Shown here: positions 1 through 8,993 of the stretch, piece by piece
How positions within the stretch are numbered: the first letter of the stretch is position 1
Layout: each line of letters starts with the position of its first letter
Source: Rhodococcus opacus
Lineage (GTDB): Bacteria > Actinomycetota > Actinomycetes > Mycobacteriales > Mycobacteriaceae
DNA: 64,000 nucleotides
NCBI RefSeq assembly: GCF_012396235.1
Contig: NZ_JAAXPA010000009.1
Coordinates: 62,001 to 126,000 of the forward strand
Reading direction: 5' to 3'
The notes under the pieces: model-generated
Databases searched by the model: none
What the model was told of the DNA's origin: nothing
Seen by the model: the letters and a program-made list of their open reading frames with translations, nothing else
Made by a program: the position numbers and the translations under genes

Positions 1-488
1 TCCTCGACGAGCCCACCACCGGTCTCGACCCCCGCAGCCGCCAGGGCGTGTGGTCCCTCGTGTCCGCGCTGAAGGAGCAGGGCATCACGATCCTGCTGAC
101 CACGCAGTACCTCGAAGAGGCCGACCTGCTGAGCGACAACATCGTCGTCATCGACAAGGGCACCGTGATCGCCGAGGGCACGGCCGACGAATTGAAGGCC
201 CGGACCGGCGGAAGCTACTGCGAGGTCGTCCCGGTGAGTCTCGACGACCTGCCGCGCGTGCGGGAGATCCTCTCGAGCCTGTGCCCACCCGGCCGGGTCA
301 TCGAAGAAGGCACCGACCGGTTGTCGATACCCGCCGAACACGGCGCCCAGACCCTCGCCGAGGTTCTGCGCCGCCTCGACCTCGCCGGGGTCACGCTCGC
401 CGACATCGCCCTGCGGCGCCCGTCCCTCGACGACGTCTTCCTCTCCCTCACCGGTCACGTCCGCGTCGACGAGAGCCTGCCGTCGTGA
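1..488 (+). CDS. ABC transporter ATP-binding protein, DrrA type (3' part)
   Basis: Only the C-terminal part is in the window; the frame is open from the left edge and stops at 486-488. The first visible residues are the Walker B/D-loop block FLDEPTTGLDP, followed by TTQYLEEAD. In that block Gln stands where most ABC ATPases have the switch His, a feature of DrrA-type drug and lipid exporters. The rest is the DrrA-type C-terminal region ending in RRPSLDDVFLSLTGH. The stop overlaps the GTG start of the next permease (GTGA), and a second permease follows, so this is the motor of a three-gene exporter. The substrate cannot be read from sequence; relatives export antibiotics or complex lipids. Confidence 0.93.
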   Translation, partial: LDEPTTGLDPRSRQGVWSLVSALKEQGITILLTTQYLEEADLLSDNIVVIDKGTVIAEGTADELKARTGGSYCEVVPVSLDDLPRVREILSSLCPPGRVIEEGTDRLSIPAEHGAQTLAEVLRRLDLAGVTLADIALRRPSLDDVFLSLTGHVRVDESLPS

Positions 489-1300
489 CGGCGCCCGCCC
501 AGCTCGGATTCGAGAGTGCCCTCGAAGGCAGGCACCGGCGGCCGCAACCGTCGAGCATCCAGCAGTGGATTGCGCTGTCCAAGCGCAACCTGCACACGAT
601 GGCAGTGTCCGGTCAGTTCTTCATAGCAGTGTTGGCGCCGTTAATCTTCACCATCGGCTTCTACCTGCCGCTACGCCTGGTGATGAAATTCCAGGGCATC
701 GATTACGCACAGTTCGTCATGCCGATCATCGTCCTGCAGGCCATGGCGTTCACCGCGATCTCGGCCGCCCATCGCGCTGCTACCGAGGCATCGAACGGGA
801 TGAACTCCCGGTTCCAGACGATGCCGATCGGCCCAGCAATTCCGTTGGCGGCACGGATGACCGCCAGCTTCGTACATTCGGCGATTTCGCTCGTAGCATC
901 GATCGCATACGGATTGCTCATCGGATTCCGATTCGACGGAGGTGTGGCACAAACTGCCGCGTTCTGCGGACTGGCCATGGCCATTGGATTCACCCTCACA
1001 ACGGGTGCCGATGCGCTCGGCACCCTGACCCGGAGCCCCGAGATTACAAGTCAAGCGCTGACGCTCCCTCAGCTGATCCTCGGCATGTTCTCGTCCGGGT
1101 TCGTTCCGGTGACGCAGTTCCCCGAATGGGCTCAGGGCTTCGTGCGCAACCAGCCGATCTCACAGTTCTCCACGTCCATGCGCGCGATGACCGATGGGAC
1201 GATCACGTTCCAGTTACTGACACCTACCTTGCTGTGGTGCGCAGGATTTGCCTTGGTTTTCCTCCCGTTGTCGGTCTGGTCGAATGTGAGGCGCGGATGA
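485..1300 (+). CDS. ABC-2 type transporter permease (DrrB/DrrC family), first
   Basis: Predicted 271-residue inner-membrane permease. The GTG start at 485 overlaps the ATPase stop by four bases, which supports it over upstream in-frame starts lying inside the ATPase gene. A short charged N-terminus precedes about six hydrophobic segments. Near the C-terminus the motif FSSGFVPVTQFPEWAQ with a following NQPIS is characteristic of ABC-2/DrrB permeases. The stop overlaps the ATG of the next permease. With the ATPase and the second permease it should form an export complex. The middle of the gene (about 600-1060) is somewhat less GC-rich than its neighbours, but the frame is intact. Confidence 0.9.
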   Translation: MTAPAQLGFESALEGRHRRPQPSSIQQWIALSKRNLHTMAVSGQFFIAVLAPLIFTIGFYLPLRLVMKFQGIDYAQFVMPIIVLQAMAFTAISAAHRAATEASNGMNSRFQTMPIGPAIPLAARMTASFVHSAISLVASIAYGLLIGFRFDGGVAQTAAFCGLAMAIGFTLTTGADALGTLTRSPEITSQALTLPQLILGMFSSGFVPVTQFPEWAQGFVRNQPISQFSTSMRAMTDGTITFQLLTPTLLWCAGFALVFLPLSVWSNVRRG

Positions 1301-2145
1301 CCACCGAGTACCGATCCGACACACCGGCGACGGTGACCTTCCCCGAGGTGCTCGAACCCCACCCGGAGAATTCCCTCGCCGCGCTGTTCTCGCACAGCCT
1401 GCTGCAGACCAGACGACTTCTGCTCCGCTGGGCTCGTGACCCGTACACCATGCTTCAGGCGATCGTGTACCCGTCGTTGATGTTGCTGATGTTCTGGGCG
1501 GTCCTCGGGATCTCGATCACCAAGGCCACCGGGGTCAACAGCGTCTTCGGGACCGTTCCGATGATCACGCTCGTCGGCGCGATGTTCGGGTCCATCGCGG
1601 GCGGTCTGTCGCTGAAGAAGGAATGGGCGGACGGGCTCCTGAGCCGGTTCTGGGTGCTGCCCGTGCACCGCGCGTCGGGCCTGCTCAGCCGACTCATGGC
1701 CGAATCCGTGCGGATCATGCTCACCACGGTGCTGATCATCGCCGTCGGTTTCGCTATCGGGTTCCGGTTCGATCAGGGCATTCTCGCCGGTATCGCATTG
1801 ATGCTCCTGCCGCTGCTGTTCGGGGTGAGTTTCGCGACGATGGTGACCGCCCTCGCCGTCAACGCGGCGAAGGCGCCGCTCGTCGAAATCCTCTCCCTGC
1901 TGTGCACCCTCCTGCTGTTCTTCAACTCGGGATTCGTACCCACAGGCGCCTACCCCACGTGGCTTCAGCCGTTCGTGGAGAACCAGCCGATGTCGTGCGC
2001 GATCGACGCGATGAAGGGACTGTCGATGGGCGGACCCGTCGCGGAACCACTGCTCAAGACCATCGCGTGGTCGCTCGCGGGGCTGCTGATCTTCACCTAC
2101 CCCGCGGTGCGCGGCTATCGCCGGGCCGCGGGCAACCCGGCATAG
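1297..2145 (+). CDS. ABC-2 type transporter permease (DrrB/DrrC family), second
   Basis: Predicted 282-residue membrane protein. The ATG at 1297 overlaps the previous stop (ATGA). An N-terminal cytoplasmic stretch of about 45 residues precedes six hydrophobic segments. The family motif appears as FNSGFVPTGAYPTWLQPFVENQPMS. It is a paralogue of the permease just upstream, as expected for a DrrB/DrrC pair, and is the last gene of this + strand operon. It converges with the mce operon, only 19 bases separating the two stops; I see no clear hairpin there. Substrate unknown. Confidence 0.9.
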   Translation: MTTEYRSDTPATVTFPEVLEPHPENSLAALFSHSLLQTRRLLLRWARDPYTMLQAIVYPSLMLLMFWAVLGISITKATGVNSVFGTVPMITLVGAMFGSIAGGLSLKKEWADGLLSRFWVLPVHRASGLLSRLMAESVRIMLTTVLIIAVGFAIGFRFDQGILAGIALMLLPLLFGVSFATMVTALAVNAAKAPLVEILSLLCTLLLFFNSGFVPTGAYPTWLQPFVENQPMSCAIDAMKGLSMGGPVAEPLLKTIAWSLAGLLIFTYPAVRGYRRAAGNPA

Positions 2146-2164
2146 CCACTCGTATTCCCGGACG

Positions 2165-2542
2165 TCAGAAGAATCTGATGCCGGCCAACCGGCGACGCGC
2201 CGCGGTCGCGGGGGTCAGTAGCCAGTCGACCGTCTCGACGATCCGGCCGACGCGCAGCAGTAGCTCGTCGAGGTCCTGTTCGGTGGCCGCCAGCGACCCG
2301 ACGACGCCGTCCACCGACCGGACCGTGCCGGCGAAGGTGTCGAGCCCATCGGCGAACTTGTCCAGCAACGCGTCGAACCTGCCCAGCACACGGGTGAATT
2401 CGTCGAGGGACGTCCCGATCTCGTGTGCCACGCCGTCGACGCGGCTGATCGTGACGTCGGCATTGAGTGCGGCCTGAGTGAGCCTCCTGATACGGCCGGC
2501 GGTGTCGACGCCGCCCGCCGCCTCACCCGTCGGTTTACTCAT
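2165..2542 (-). CDS. Small Mce-operon coiled-coil protein
   Basis: A 125-residue protein with no signal peptide or membrane span. Its middle (about residues 20-105) is a heptad-rich helical stretch (SLDEFTRVLGRFDALLDKF and similar) resembling the helical C-terminal regions of Mce proteins, and the C-terminus is basic (ATAARRRLAG). It is the last gene of the mce operon, 30 bases after mceF and in the same direction, so it is probably co-transcribed. I do not recognise a named family. An accessory or assembly role in the Mce complex is inference from position only. Confidence 0.65.
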   Translation of the reverse strand: MSKPTGEAAGGVDTAGRIRRLTQAALNADVTISRVDGVAHEIGTSLDEFTRVLGRFDALLDKFADGLDTFAGTVRSVDGVVGSLAATEQDLDELLLRVGRIVETVDWLLTPATAARRRLAGIRFF

Positions 2543-2572
2543 CGATGTTCTCTCCTCGGCTCGTGCACGGAC

Positions 2573-3760
2573 CTAGCGCGGGGTGTGCCCGGTGAGTGGC
2601 GGCTCGATCACCAGCGGATCGTCCGCAGCCGGTGGTCCGTAGACGCCGCCGTTCCTCGTCGCGTTCTCCTGACCCAGGTCGTCCGGTCGTGGCACGTTCA
2701 CGGCACCCCGCTGCTCCAGGTACTGCTGCGACTGGCACGTCCAGTCCAGAGCGGGCTGACTCGGTTCCGCGTCGGTCACCAGACGGCGCGGGGCGTCGTA
2801 GACGCACATCGGTCCCTGCGTTCCGACCAGGAGTAGGTCGGCGAGTCCGCCCTTCTCGATCGACGCGATCTTCGGCAGCGCGCCGGGCATGATCGTCAGG
2901 CCGTAGTCGAGGGAGGGTGTGCGGTCACCGACGATCTGGGTGGGGAGAACCAGATTCGCCATCAGCGCGCCCAGTGAGTCCCGATTTCCGGACAGCAACG
3001 CGTCCAGGCTCGCCATCGTCTGCGGCGAGCGTCCGAGCAGGTCGACGAGGGCGGAATCGTGGGCCCGCAATTGCTCGAGGACGTTCCGCGCCGTACTCGC
3101 CGATTCCGGCAGAGCCGCGGTGAGACCGTCCGCCGTGTCCAGGAGCGGCATGCCCTTGTTCACGATGGTCGACAGTGCGTCGGTGCGGGTTTCGAGTGTC
3201 CGGGCGATGTCGGCGGAACCGTCGAGCAGGTTCTGCAGGTCCGGTCCCGTGCCCCCGAAGGCGGTGCCGAACGTGTCGGCCAGCGAGGACAGAGCGGTGA
3301 CGTCCATCGAGTTCACGAGGTCCGTGGTCTCGACGAGGGTCGCGTCGAGCGAGCGCGGGATTCCCTCCTCCGGAACCTCGACGACGTCTCCGTCCGCGAG
3401 GTACGGCGGGTCCGCGCCGTCGGGCATGATGTCGAGCGCCTGGATGCCGATCGCGTTCTCGGTGGTGATCTTCGCGGTCGAACCGGCCGGCACCTGCATA
3501 CCGGGATGCAGTTCGATGCCGAGGACGACGCCCGTCCCTCCGGGGTTCACGTCGACGGAGCTGATTGTGCCCACTCCGACGCCGCGATAGTTGACGGACG
3601 CTCCCTGGGCGAGGCCCGCGGCGTGGTCGAGCCGGGCACTCAGGTGAATGGGAGTTCCGAACGTGTCCGGGCCCGCGACGTACCGCAGCCCGAACAGAAT
3701 CGCGGCGATCGAGATCACGAGGAACAGGACCAGCTGCGCCACCACGTGACGTGTCATCAT
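2573..3760 (-). CDS. mceF: MceF-like substrate-binding protein of Mce lipid importer
   Basis: A 395-residue protein with one N-terminal membrane anchor (about residues 8-28) followed by the MlaD/MCE domain (about 38-115; GASVNYRGVGVGTISSV is the conserved core) and a long helical region. The C-terminal 90 residues are Pro/Asn-rich with a Cys pair, as in actinobacterial MceF. Start: two adjacent ATGs (3760, 3757); the first overlaps the mceE stop by four bases. In the Mce model, six MCE-domain subunits form a conduit carrying lipids across the cell envelope to the YrbE permeases. It is sixth in an unbroken mceA-F series. Confidence 0.92.
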   Translation of the reverse strand: MMTRHVVAQLVLFLVISIAAILFGLRYVAGPDTFGTPIHLSARLDHAAGLAQGASVNYRGVGVGTISSVDVNPGGTGVVLGIELHPGMQVPAGSTAKITTENAIGIQALDIMPDGADPPYLADGDVVEVPEEGIPRSLDATLVETTDLVNSMDVTALSSLADTFGTAFGGTGPDLQNLLDGSADIARTLETRTDALSTIVNKGMPLLDTADGLTAALPESASTARNVLEQLRAHDSALVDLLGRSPQTMASLDALLSGNRDSLGALMANLVLPTQIVGDRTPSLDYGLTIMPGALPKIASIEKGGLADLLLVGTQGPMCVYDAPRRLVTDAEPSQPALDWTCQSQQYLEQRGAVNVPRPDDLGQENATRNGGVYGPPAADDPLVIEPPLTGHTPR

Positions 3761-4806
3761 CGGACGCCTCCGCCGAGTACCTCAGGCAGCGTGCGGGCTT
3801 CCGGCACCTCGAGCGGAGCCGATCCGGTGAGCAGCTTGGCGATGACGGCGGTGACGTCGAACGTTCCGTCGAACGTCGTGTAATCGCCCGGTGTGGCCGC
3901 GGCGAATCCACCCAGGAACGTCGCCACCGAATTCAGTGTCGGCGCGAGTTGCGACTCGAACCCGTCGAGCGCCGTGAGTACGGCCCCCGCGTCGCTGATC
4001 TCGGCCGACAATTCGGATCCGGCGCTGCCGAGGACGTGCTGCGCCTCGCGGCTGAGACGGGACGCCTCCCCCATCAGCGCGACGATCTGATCTCGTTGCG
4101 ACACCAGGAGATCCACCGCCGGCACCAGACCGGTCATCGCCCGGTCGAGGATCGGTTGCCCGGCAGCGAGTTCCGCTGCGAAGGCATTGGACGCCACCAT
4201 CGCCCGGTCGAGTTCGTCCCGGTGGTCGTCGACGACCCCCAGCGTGTCGTTCAGCATGTCCACCAGTTCCCGGACCTTGTCCGAGCGGCCCGTGAAGGCG
4301 ACGGTCAATTCGTTCATGATGGCGTGCATCTGGTCGATGCCGCTGCCGTTCAGCACGGTGGCCAGCGCGGCCAGGCCGCTCTCGATGTCGGGACCGCGCG
4401 ACGTCCGATCCAGTGGGATGGTGTCGCCCTCGCTCATCGGCGCGCCCGCCGCGTCCCCGACGTCGAGCCGGACGAAGGGATTGCCGAGGGCCGTGGGCAA
4501 TTCGATCCGGGCCGTCGCATCCTGCGGTATCGGGACGTCGTCGCGGATCCGCATCTCGATGTGAGCGGTGAAGTCCCGGGTCGACACGTCCGAGACGCGG
4601 CCCACCACCTCCTGGCCCACCCGGACCTCGGCGCCCGGGACGACGCGATCGACTCCGTCGAACTGCGCGGAGATCTGATACGACGGACCTTCCGGCGAAC
4701 GGCCCACCGACAGATCCTGCAGGCTCAGCGAACACCCTGCGGCGGGCAGCATCACACCGACGATCAGTGCCGCCGTCAGCGACTTCGTTCTCGTCCGGAT
4801 CGTCAT
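3757..4806 (-). CDS. mceE: MceE-like lipoprotein of Mce lipid importer
   Basis: A 349-residue protein with an N-terminal lipoprotein signal: basic start, hydrophobic stretch, then LPAAGC with lipidated Cys25. A lipobox in the fifth mce gene is the hallmark of MceE (LprK/LprN family). The MCE domain is at about residues 40-120 (GAEVRVGQEVVGRVSDV), followed by a long helical region. The ATG at 4806 overlaps the mceD stop (ATGA), and its own stop overlaps mceF. It is expected on the outer face of the membrane as the lipid-anchored member of the complex. Confidence 0.93.
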   Translation of the reverse strand: MTIRTRTKSLTAALIVGVMLPAAGCSLSLQDLSVGRSPEGPSYQISAQFDGVDRVVPGAEVRVGQEVVGRVSDVSTRDFTAHIEMRIRDDVPIPQDATARIELPTALGNPFVRLDVGDAAGAPMSEGDTIPLDRTSRGPDIESGLAALATVLNGSGIDQMHAIMNELTVAFTGRSDKVRELVDMLNDTLGVVDDHRDELDRAMVASNAFAAELAAGQPILDRAMTGLVPAVDLLVSQRDQIVALMGEASRLSREAQHVLGSAGSELSAEISDAGAVLTALDGFESQLAPTLNSVATFLGGFAAATPGDYTTFDGTFDVTAVIAKLLTGSAPLEVPEARTLPEVLGGGVR

Positions 4807-5894
4807 CGTCCTCCGACCATGAGTTCGCGCAGCCCGAACGGGTCGGACATGCTGGGCGGAAACTGAATCGGGTTGGTGATTCCCGCTCCTCGGCAGAGGA
4901 TCGGATCGACCACCGCGCAGAGCGGGGACGTCGGCTCGGCTTGCGCCAGGTTCGTGGAGATGTTCAGTCTGATGCGGGCACGCTGGTCCGGAGTGACCGC
5001 ACGCTGGATGTTGTCGATCAGCAAGGGCACCAGGTCCATGATCTCGGCGAGGTCGGTGTCGTGCCTCTGCAGCACCTCGCTCACGCCCGCGAGGTTGTCG
5101 ATGCCGGCGGCGACGTCGCCGCCCCTGGCGGACACGAGTTGGTCGATCTGGTTCAGGAGCGCGGACAACTGGTTCACCGTGTCGCCGATCGCGAACTTCT
5201 GGCCGGCGAACTCGTCCCCGATCGCGGTGAGCGAACCGGCCAGTGAATCGACCTGCGCCTGACGCGACGAGATCGTGTTCACGAGCACCTCGAGGTTGTC
5301 GACGAGCGCTCCGACATCCGCACTGTTGCCCGCGACCACCGAACTCGCCTGCGACAGTGTGCGGATGGCGTCGTTCATCGCGGGACCGAGGCCGTCCGTC
5401 GACGCGGCGGCAGCGGAGATCGCGGCGCCGGCGTCGCCTCCGTCCGGGCCGAGCGCCTTGACGACGGTGTCGACGCTGTCCATCAGCTGGTCCCAGGTGA
5501 TGGGCGAATGACTGCGTTCGGGTGGAATGGTCTGCCCACTCTCGAACACCGGGCCGCCGGTGTACGCGGGACCGAGTTCGACGAAGCGCTCACCGATCGC
5601 GGACGTCACCAGCACGTACGCGTTCGCGTCCGCGGGGAGCACGACGTCCGACGCGACGGACATCGTGACCATCACGGTCGCGCCTCTCGGCTCGACCACC
5701 TCGACGGTGCCGACCGGAACCCCGAGCACCGAGACCGTGGTGCCGGGGAACACGCCGTTGACGTAGCCGAATTCGGAATGCACGACAGTGGACGACGTGC
5801 GGAAGATCAGCAGCCAGCCGGCCACGACGACCGCCACCACGAGGGCGAGCACGCCGCCGATCCCGGCGGCCCGGCGCGCGATGCCCGCGTTCAC
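4803..5894 (-). CDS. mceD: MceD-like substrate-binding protein
   Basis: MCE-family protein of about 363 residues: one N-terminal membrane span, an MCE domain at about 35-115 (FPGTTVSVLGVPVGTV), then a long helical domain and a C-terminus ending SDPFGLRELM. I chose the GTG at 5894 because it gives the four-base GTGA overlap with the mceC stop used throughout this operon and has GGGG five bases upstream. An in-frame GTG at 5900 would add two residues. It acts with the other five Mce proteins and the YrbE permeases in envelope lipid uptake. Confidence 0.9.
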   Translation of the reverse strand: MNAGIARRAAGIGGVLALVVAVVVAGWLLIFRTSSTVVHSEFGYVNGVFPGTTVSVLGVPVGTVEVVEPRGATVMVTMSVASDVVLPADANAYVLVTSAIGERFVELGPAYTGGPVFESGQTIPPERSHSPITWDQLMDSVDTVVKALGPDGGDAGAAISAAAASTDGLGPAMNDAIRTLSQASSVVAGNSADVGALVDNLEVLVNTISSRQAQVDSLAGSLTAIGDEFAGQKFAIGDTVNQLSALLNQIDQLVSARGGDVAAGIDNLAGVSEVLQRHDTDLAEIMDLVPLLIDNIQRAVTPDQRARIRLNISTNLAQAEPTSPLCAVVDPILCRGAGITNPIQFPPSMSDPFGLRELMVGGR

Positions 5895-6931
5895 GAGCAC
5901 CCCGTGATCAGCCCGACGACGCAGAGCAGGTTGTCGGCGATCACGGCCGACGGCGCCGAGACGTCGGCCCAGTCGCCGGTTCCGGTCGCGTTCACGAGTG
6001 CCCTCGCGGCCGGTGCACCCGTGGTCAGGAGCGCGTCGAGGTTCGCGAGGTTCGCCTGCAACCGGTCCGTCACCTGCCTCGCGTTCGCGAGCAGTGAATC
6101 CAGCTCGGCGGTGTTCTCACCCAGGAACTGAGATGCCTGTGCGACGAGCGCCTGGAGATCGTCGACCATCTGGCGGATGGCCGCACGCCGGGTGGCGAGC
6201 GTGTTCATCACGACGTCCGCATTACCGAGCAGGGTGGTGAGCTGATCCTGCTGACCGACCAGCACGTCCGTGAGGGTCCGCGAGCTGTCGAGCAGCTGCG
6301 TCACCTGGTCGGCGTTCTTCGCCAGGATCGCGGACGCCGCACTCACACCCGCCAGTGCCTCCCGGTTCAGGTTCGCGTCCTGCGGCAACGTCTCCGTCAC
6401 GACAGCGAGCATCTTCTGCAGTCCCCCGAGGTCGAGTTCGTCCGCCGTCTCGATCGCGGACGACCCGATGTCGTCGAGCGAGTACGGGACGCTGGTGCGG
6501 CGGAGTGGAATCACCCCGTCGTCCCCCAGGTCTCCCGGCCCCGACGGCGCCACGTCCAGATATCGCTTGCCGAGGATGGTCGACAGCTTCACTCCCGCGG
6601 ACGTCGTCGATCCGAGGTGACGCTCACCGTCGAGCCGGAAGTGCACGACCACGTGATCGCCCGCCAGGTCCACTGCGGTCACCCGGCCGGCGGGGACACC
6701 CGCCACGTACACGTAGTCCGAATCGGTCAGGCCCGCAGCGTTCGCGAGTTCGGCCGTGTAACCGTCGGTCCGCACCGCGAAGCTCACCCGCGGGATCACC
6801 AGAACCAGCGCCAGCGCCAGCGTTGCCGCGAGGATTCCGGCAATCCCGACGATCAGCGGGTTGACGGGGCGCACTCGCTGATTCCCGGCCAGCGAGTCCC
6901 AGACGTCGCGCACCTTCTCGGTGACACTCAT
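5891..6931 (-). CDS. mceC: MceC-like substrate-binding protein
   Basis: MCE-family protein of 346 residues. The frame is open upstream to 7021, but the ATG at 6931 (MSVTEKVRDVW) overlaps the mceB stop by four bases and is the likely start. Features: an N-terminal membrane span (about residues 23-43), an MCE domain around 50-130 (DSDYVYVAGVPAGRVTAV) and a long helical region. The C-terminus is short and ends in GCS, without the Pro-rich tail some MceC proteins have. It is the third Mce subunit of the operon. Confidence 0.9.
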   Translation of the reverse strand: MSVTEKVRDVWDSLAGNQRVRPVNPLIVGIAGILAATLALALVLVIPRVSFAVRTDGYTAELANAAGLTDSDYVYVAGVPAGRVTAVDLAGDHVVVHFRLDGERHLGSTTSAGVKLSTILGKRYLDVAPSGPGDLGDDGVIPLRRTSVPYSLDDIGSSAIETADELDLGGLQKMLAVVTETLPQDANLNREALAGVSAASAILAKNADQVTQLLDSSRTLTDVLVGQQDQLTTLLGNADVVMNTLATRRAAIRQMVDDLQALVAQASQFLGENTAELDSLLANARQVTDRLQANLANLDALLTTGAPAARALVNATGTGDWADVSAPSAVIADNLLCVVGLITGCS

Positions 6932-7944
6932 TGGCAGTACCTCGAATGCAGGTCGGGACCGAGGACACCTTCGCGACCGTCGACGTTGACGATGAAGGTG
7001 CACAGGTAGATGTTGAGCCACGAGCCGTACGAGCCCGAGCGGTCGACGGACGAGAAGAACTCCGGCATGGCGACCATCAGGTGATCGAATTCCGGGTTGG
7101 CGCCCAGCATCGCCCCCGTCAGCGAATCGAGCCGTTCCACGGTGCGGCTGAGCTCCGGGACGCGGCCGTCCACGATCTGCAGCGCCGAGCGGCTCACCGC
7201 CGCACTCTGATCGAGGGTGTCCATGAGCACCTCGTTGTTCTCGGCGAGCATTCCGGTGAACTGGGTGAGGCTGTCGACGAGGTGGGACAGCTCGGGACCC
7301 CGCGCCGCCGCCGTGCCCACCACCACCTCGAGGTTTCGGATGAGATCACCGATCAGCTGATCGTGATTTGCCAGGTTGCCGGTGACGTCCGCCACCCGGC
7401 GCAGCAGAGTTTCCATGCTCGTCTTCCTGCCGTCGAACACGGCGACGACTTCGGTGGCGAGTGCGTTGACCTGTTTCGGGTCGATGGCGTCGAACAGTGG
7501 CTTGAATCCGTTGAAGAGACTGGTGAGATCGAGTGCGGGCGACGTTCGGTCGAGCGGGATCGTGTCGCCCTCCTCGAGCGTGCCCTGGCCCGACGGCCCG
7601 GCCGCGAGATCGAGATACCGGACCCCCAGCAGGTCGCCGTATCGGATGGCGACGGTGGTGTCGGCGGGAAGTACCTGATCGCGCTGCACCTCGAAGTCCA
7701 CCAGGGCGGTGGCACTTCCGGCGTCGCCGTCGACGATGTCGATCGAATCGACGCGTCCCACCCGCACGCCGGCGATGGTGACGTCGCTGCCGGGAGTGAC
7801 CCCCTGGGCGTCGGTGAACAACGCCGTGTACGTCACGGTCTGCCCCTCGACCGGCACCCGCAGAGTGTTCACCACGAGCACTGCCGAGAGGATGCCGAGG
7901 ACGGCGAATATCGCCAGTTTGATTGCCGAGTTCCGGACGCTCAT
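6928..7944 (-). CDS. mceB: MceB-like substrate-binding protein
   Basis: A 338-residue MCE-family protein. An N-terminal membrane anchor (residues 8-26) precedes the MCE domain (about 35-115; PGSDVTIAGVRVGRVDSI) and an extended helical region. The C-terminal segment has LNIYLCTF and a final SRYCQ, matching the paired-Cys pattern of actinobacterial MceB. The ATG at 7944 overlaps the mceA stop, and its own stop overlaps the mceC ATG. Second Mce subunit in operon order. Confidence 0.91.
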   Translation of the reverse strand: MSVRNSAIKLAIFAVLGILSAVLVVNTLRVPVEGQTVTYTALFTDAQGVTPGSDVTIAGVRVGRVDSIDIVDGDAGSATALVDFEVQRDQVLPADTTVAIRYGDLLGVRYLDLAAGPSGQGTLEEGDTIPLDRTSPALDLTSLFNGFKPLFDAIDPKQVNALATEVVAVFDGRKTSMETLLRRVADVTGNLANHDQLIGDLIRNLEVVVGTAAARGPELSHLVDSLTQFTGMLAENNEVLMDTLDQSAAVSRSALQIVDGRVPELSRTVERLDSLTGAMLGANPEFDHLMVAMPEFFSSVDRSGSYGSWLNIYLCTFIVNVDGREGVLGPDLHSRYCQ

Positions 7945-8993
7945 CCTCCGCCACCTCCCCCGCAGTTCGGTCCGTCCACGCCGGGATACCGCGGGCAGTC
8001 GACCGACGTGTAGGGCCGCGGGTTGGACAGGTCCGCGGCAACGCGGACCGCGAACTTGCCGGTGGAGAAGACGGCGGCGCCGGCCTCGCCGAACGGGCCT
8101 GCCTCGTCGAGGGTGGCCCGCAGCAGATCGGACTTGCTGGCCATGGTGCCCAGGGTCGGCGAGACGTTCAGGGCCACCGCGATCATGTTGTCCGCGTTCT
8201 GTTCCAGGACGTCGCCGGAGTTCCTCGACACGACGAGTGAGGCGGCGAGGAAGCCCGTGAAGCTGTCGGTGTTCTCGACGAGAGTGCTCGACAGGGACAC
8301 CGCCGCGTCCATGGTGGCGAGGACGTCCGGTGCGGCCGCGGCCAGCTGCTCACTGATCCGGGCGATCTGCGGCGCCCGCTCCGCGACCGACTCGACGAGG
8401 GGCGCGGTCGACGTCGCCACCGTGTGGAGGCTGTCGATGGTGTGCCCCAGCTGCTCGCCGCGGCCACGCAACGCGTCCGCGACGGCACTGAGTGCGGCCT
8501 GCATCTGCTCCGGCTTCACCCGCGACAGCATGTCGTAGACCTTCGAGTACAGGTCGTACATCTGGACGGTCTCGGCCGAGGTGTCGGGTTGCAGCCGCGC
8601 GCCGGCCTCGAGTCGGGCGCCGCCGGTTCCGGCGGTCGACACCAGCTCCACGGTCTGGTCACCGAACAGCGTGCGGGGCACGACCCGCACCTGCACGGAC
8701 GCCGGGATGTGACGCATCTGTTCCGGGCGGAGACTGATGTCCATGCCGGTCTCGTTCATTCCGGGGTCGACACTCGACACGGTCCCCACGGTCGCCCCCT
8801 TGTAGGACACCGTGGTGTGCGACTTCACGGCACCGGCGTCGGCCGGAAGCGTCGCTGTCACCACCGGATCGGTGACGATCGCACCGGTGCCGAAACCGAC
8901 CAGCAATGCCGATCCCAGGATCAGGACGGCCACTCCGATCACCCCCCGCACGGCGAGTGCGCCGTTGCCCGGTCCCCCCGGACGGCCGCGCAT
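7941..8993 (-). CDS. mceA: MceA-like substrate-binding protein
   Basis: A 350-residue MCE-family protein. The frame is open further upstream through yrbEB, but the ATG at 8993 shares one base with the yrbEB stop (TGATG) and is followed by a basic N-terminus and a membrane anchor (residues 13-35). The MCE domain lies at about 42-125 (KSHTTVSYKGATVGTVSSV), followed by the helical domain. The C-terminus is Gly-rich (CGGGGGG). As first mce gene after the two permeases it occupies the MceA position; in mycobacteria MceA subunits contact the imported lipid. Confidence 0.91.
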   Translation of the reverse strand: MRGRPGGPGNGALAVRGVIGVAVLILGSALLVGFGTGAIVTDPVVTATLPADAGAVKSHTTVSYKGATVGTVSSVDPGMNETGMDISLRPEQMRHIPASVQVRVVPRTLFGDQTVELVSTAGTGGARLEAGARLQPDTSAETVQMYDLYSKVYDMLSRVKPEQMQAALSAVADALRGRGEQLGHTIDSLHTVATSTAPLVESVAERAPQIARISEQLAAAAPDVLATMDAAVSLSSTLVENTDSFTGFLAASLVVSRNSGDVLEQNADNMIAVALNVSPTLGTMASKSDLLRATLDEAGPFGEAGAAVFSTGKFAVRVAADLSNPRPYTSVDCPRYPGVDGPNCGGGGGG

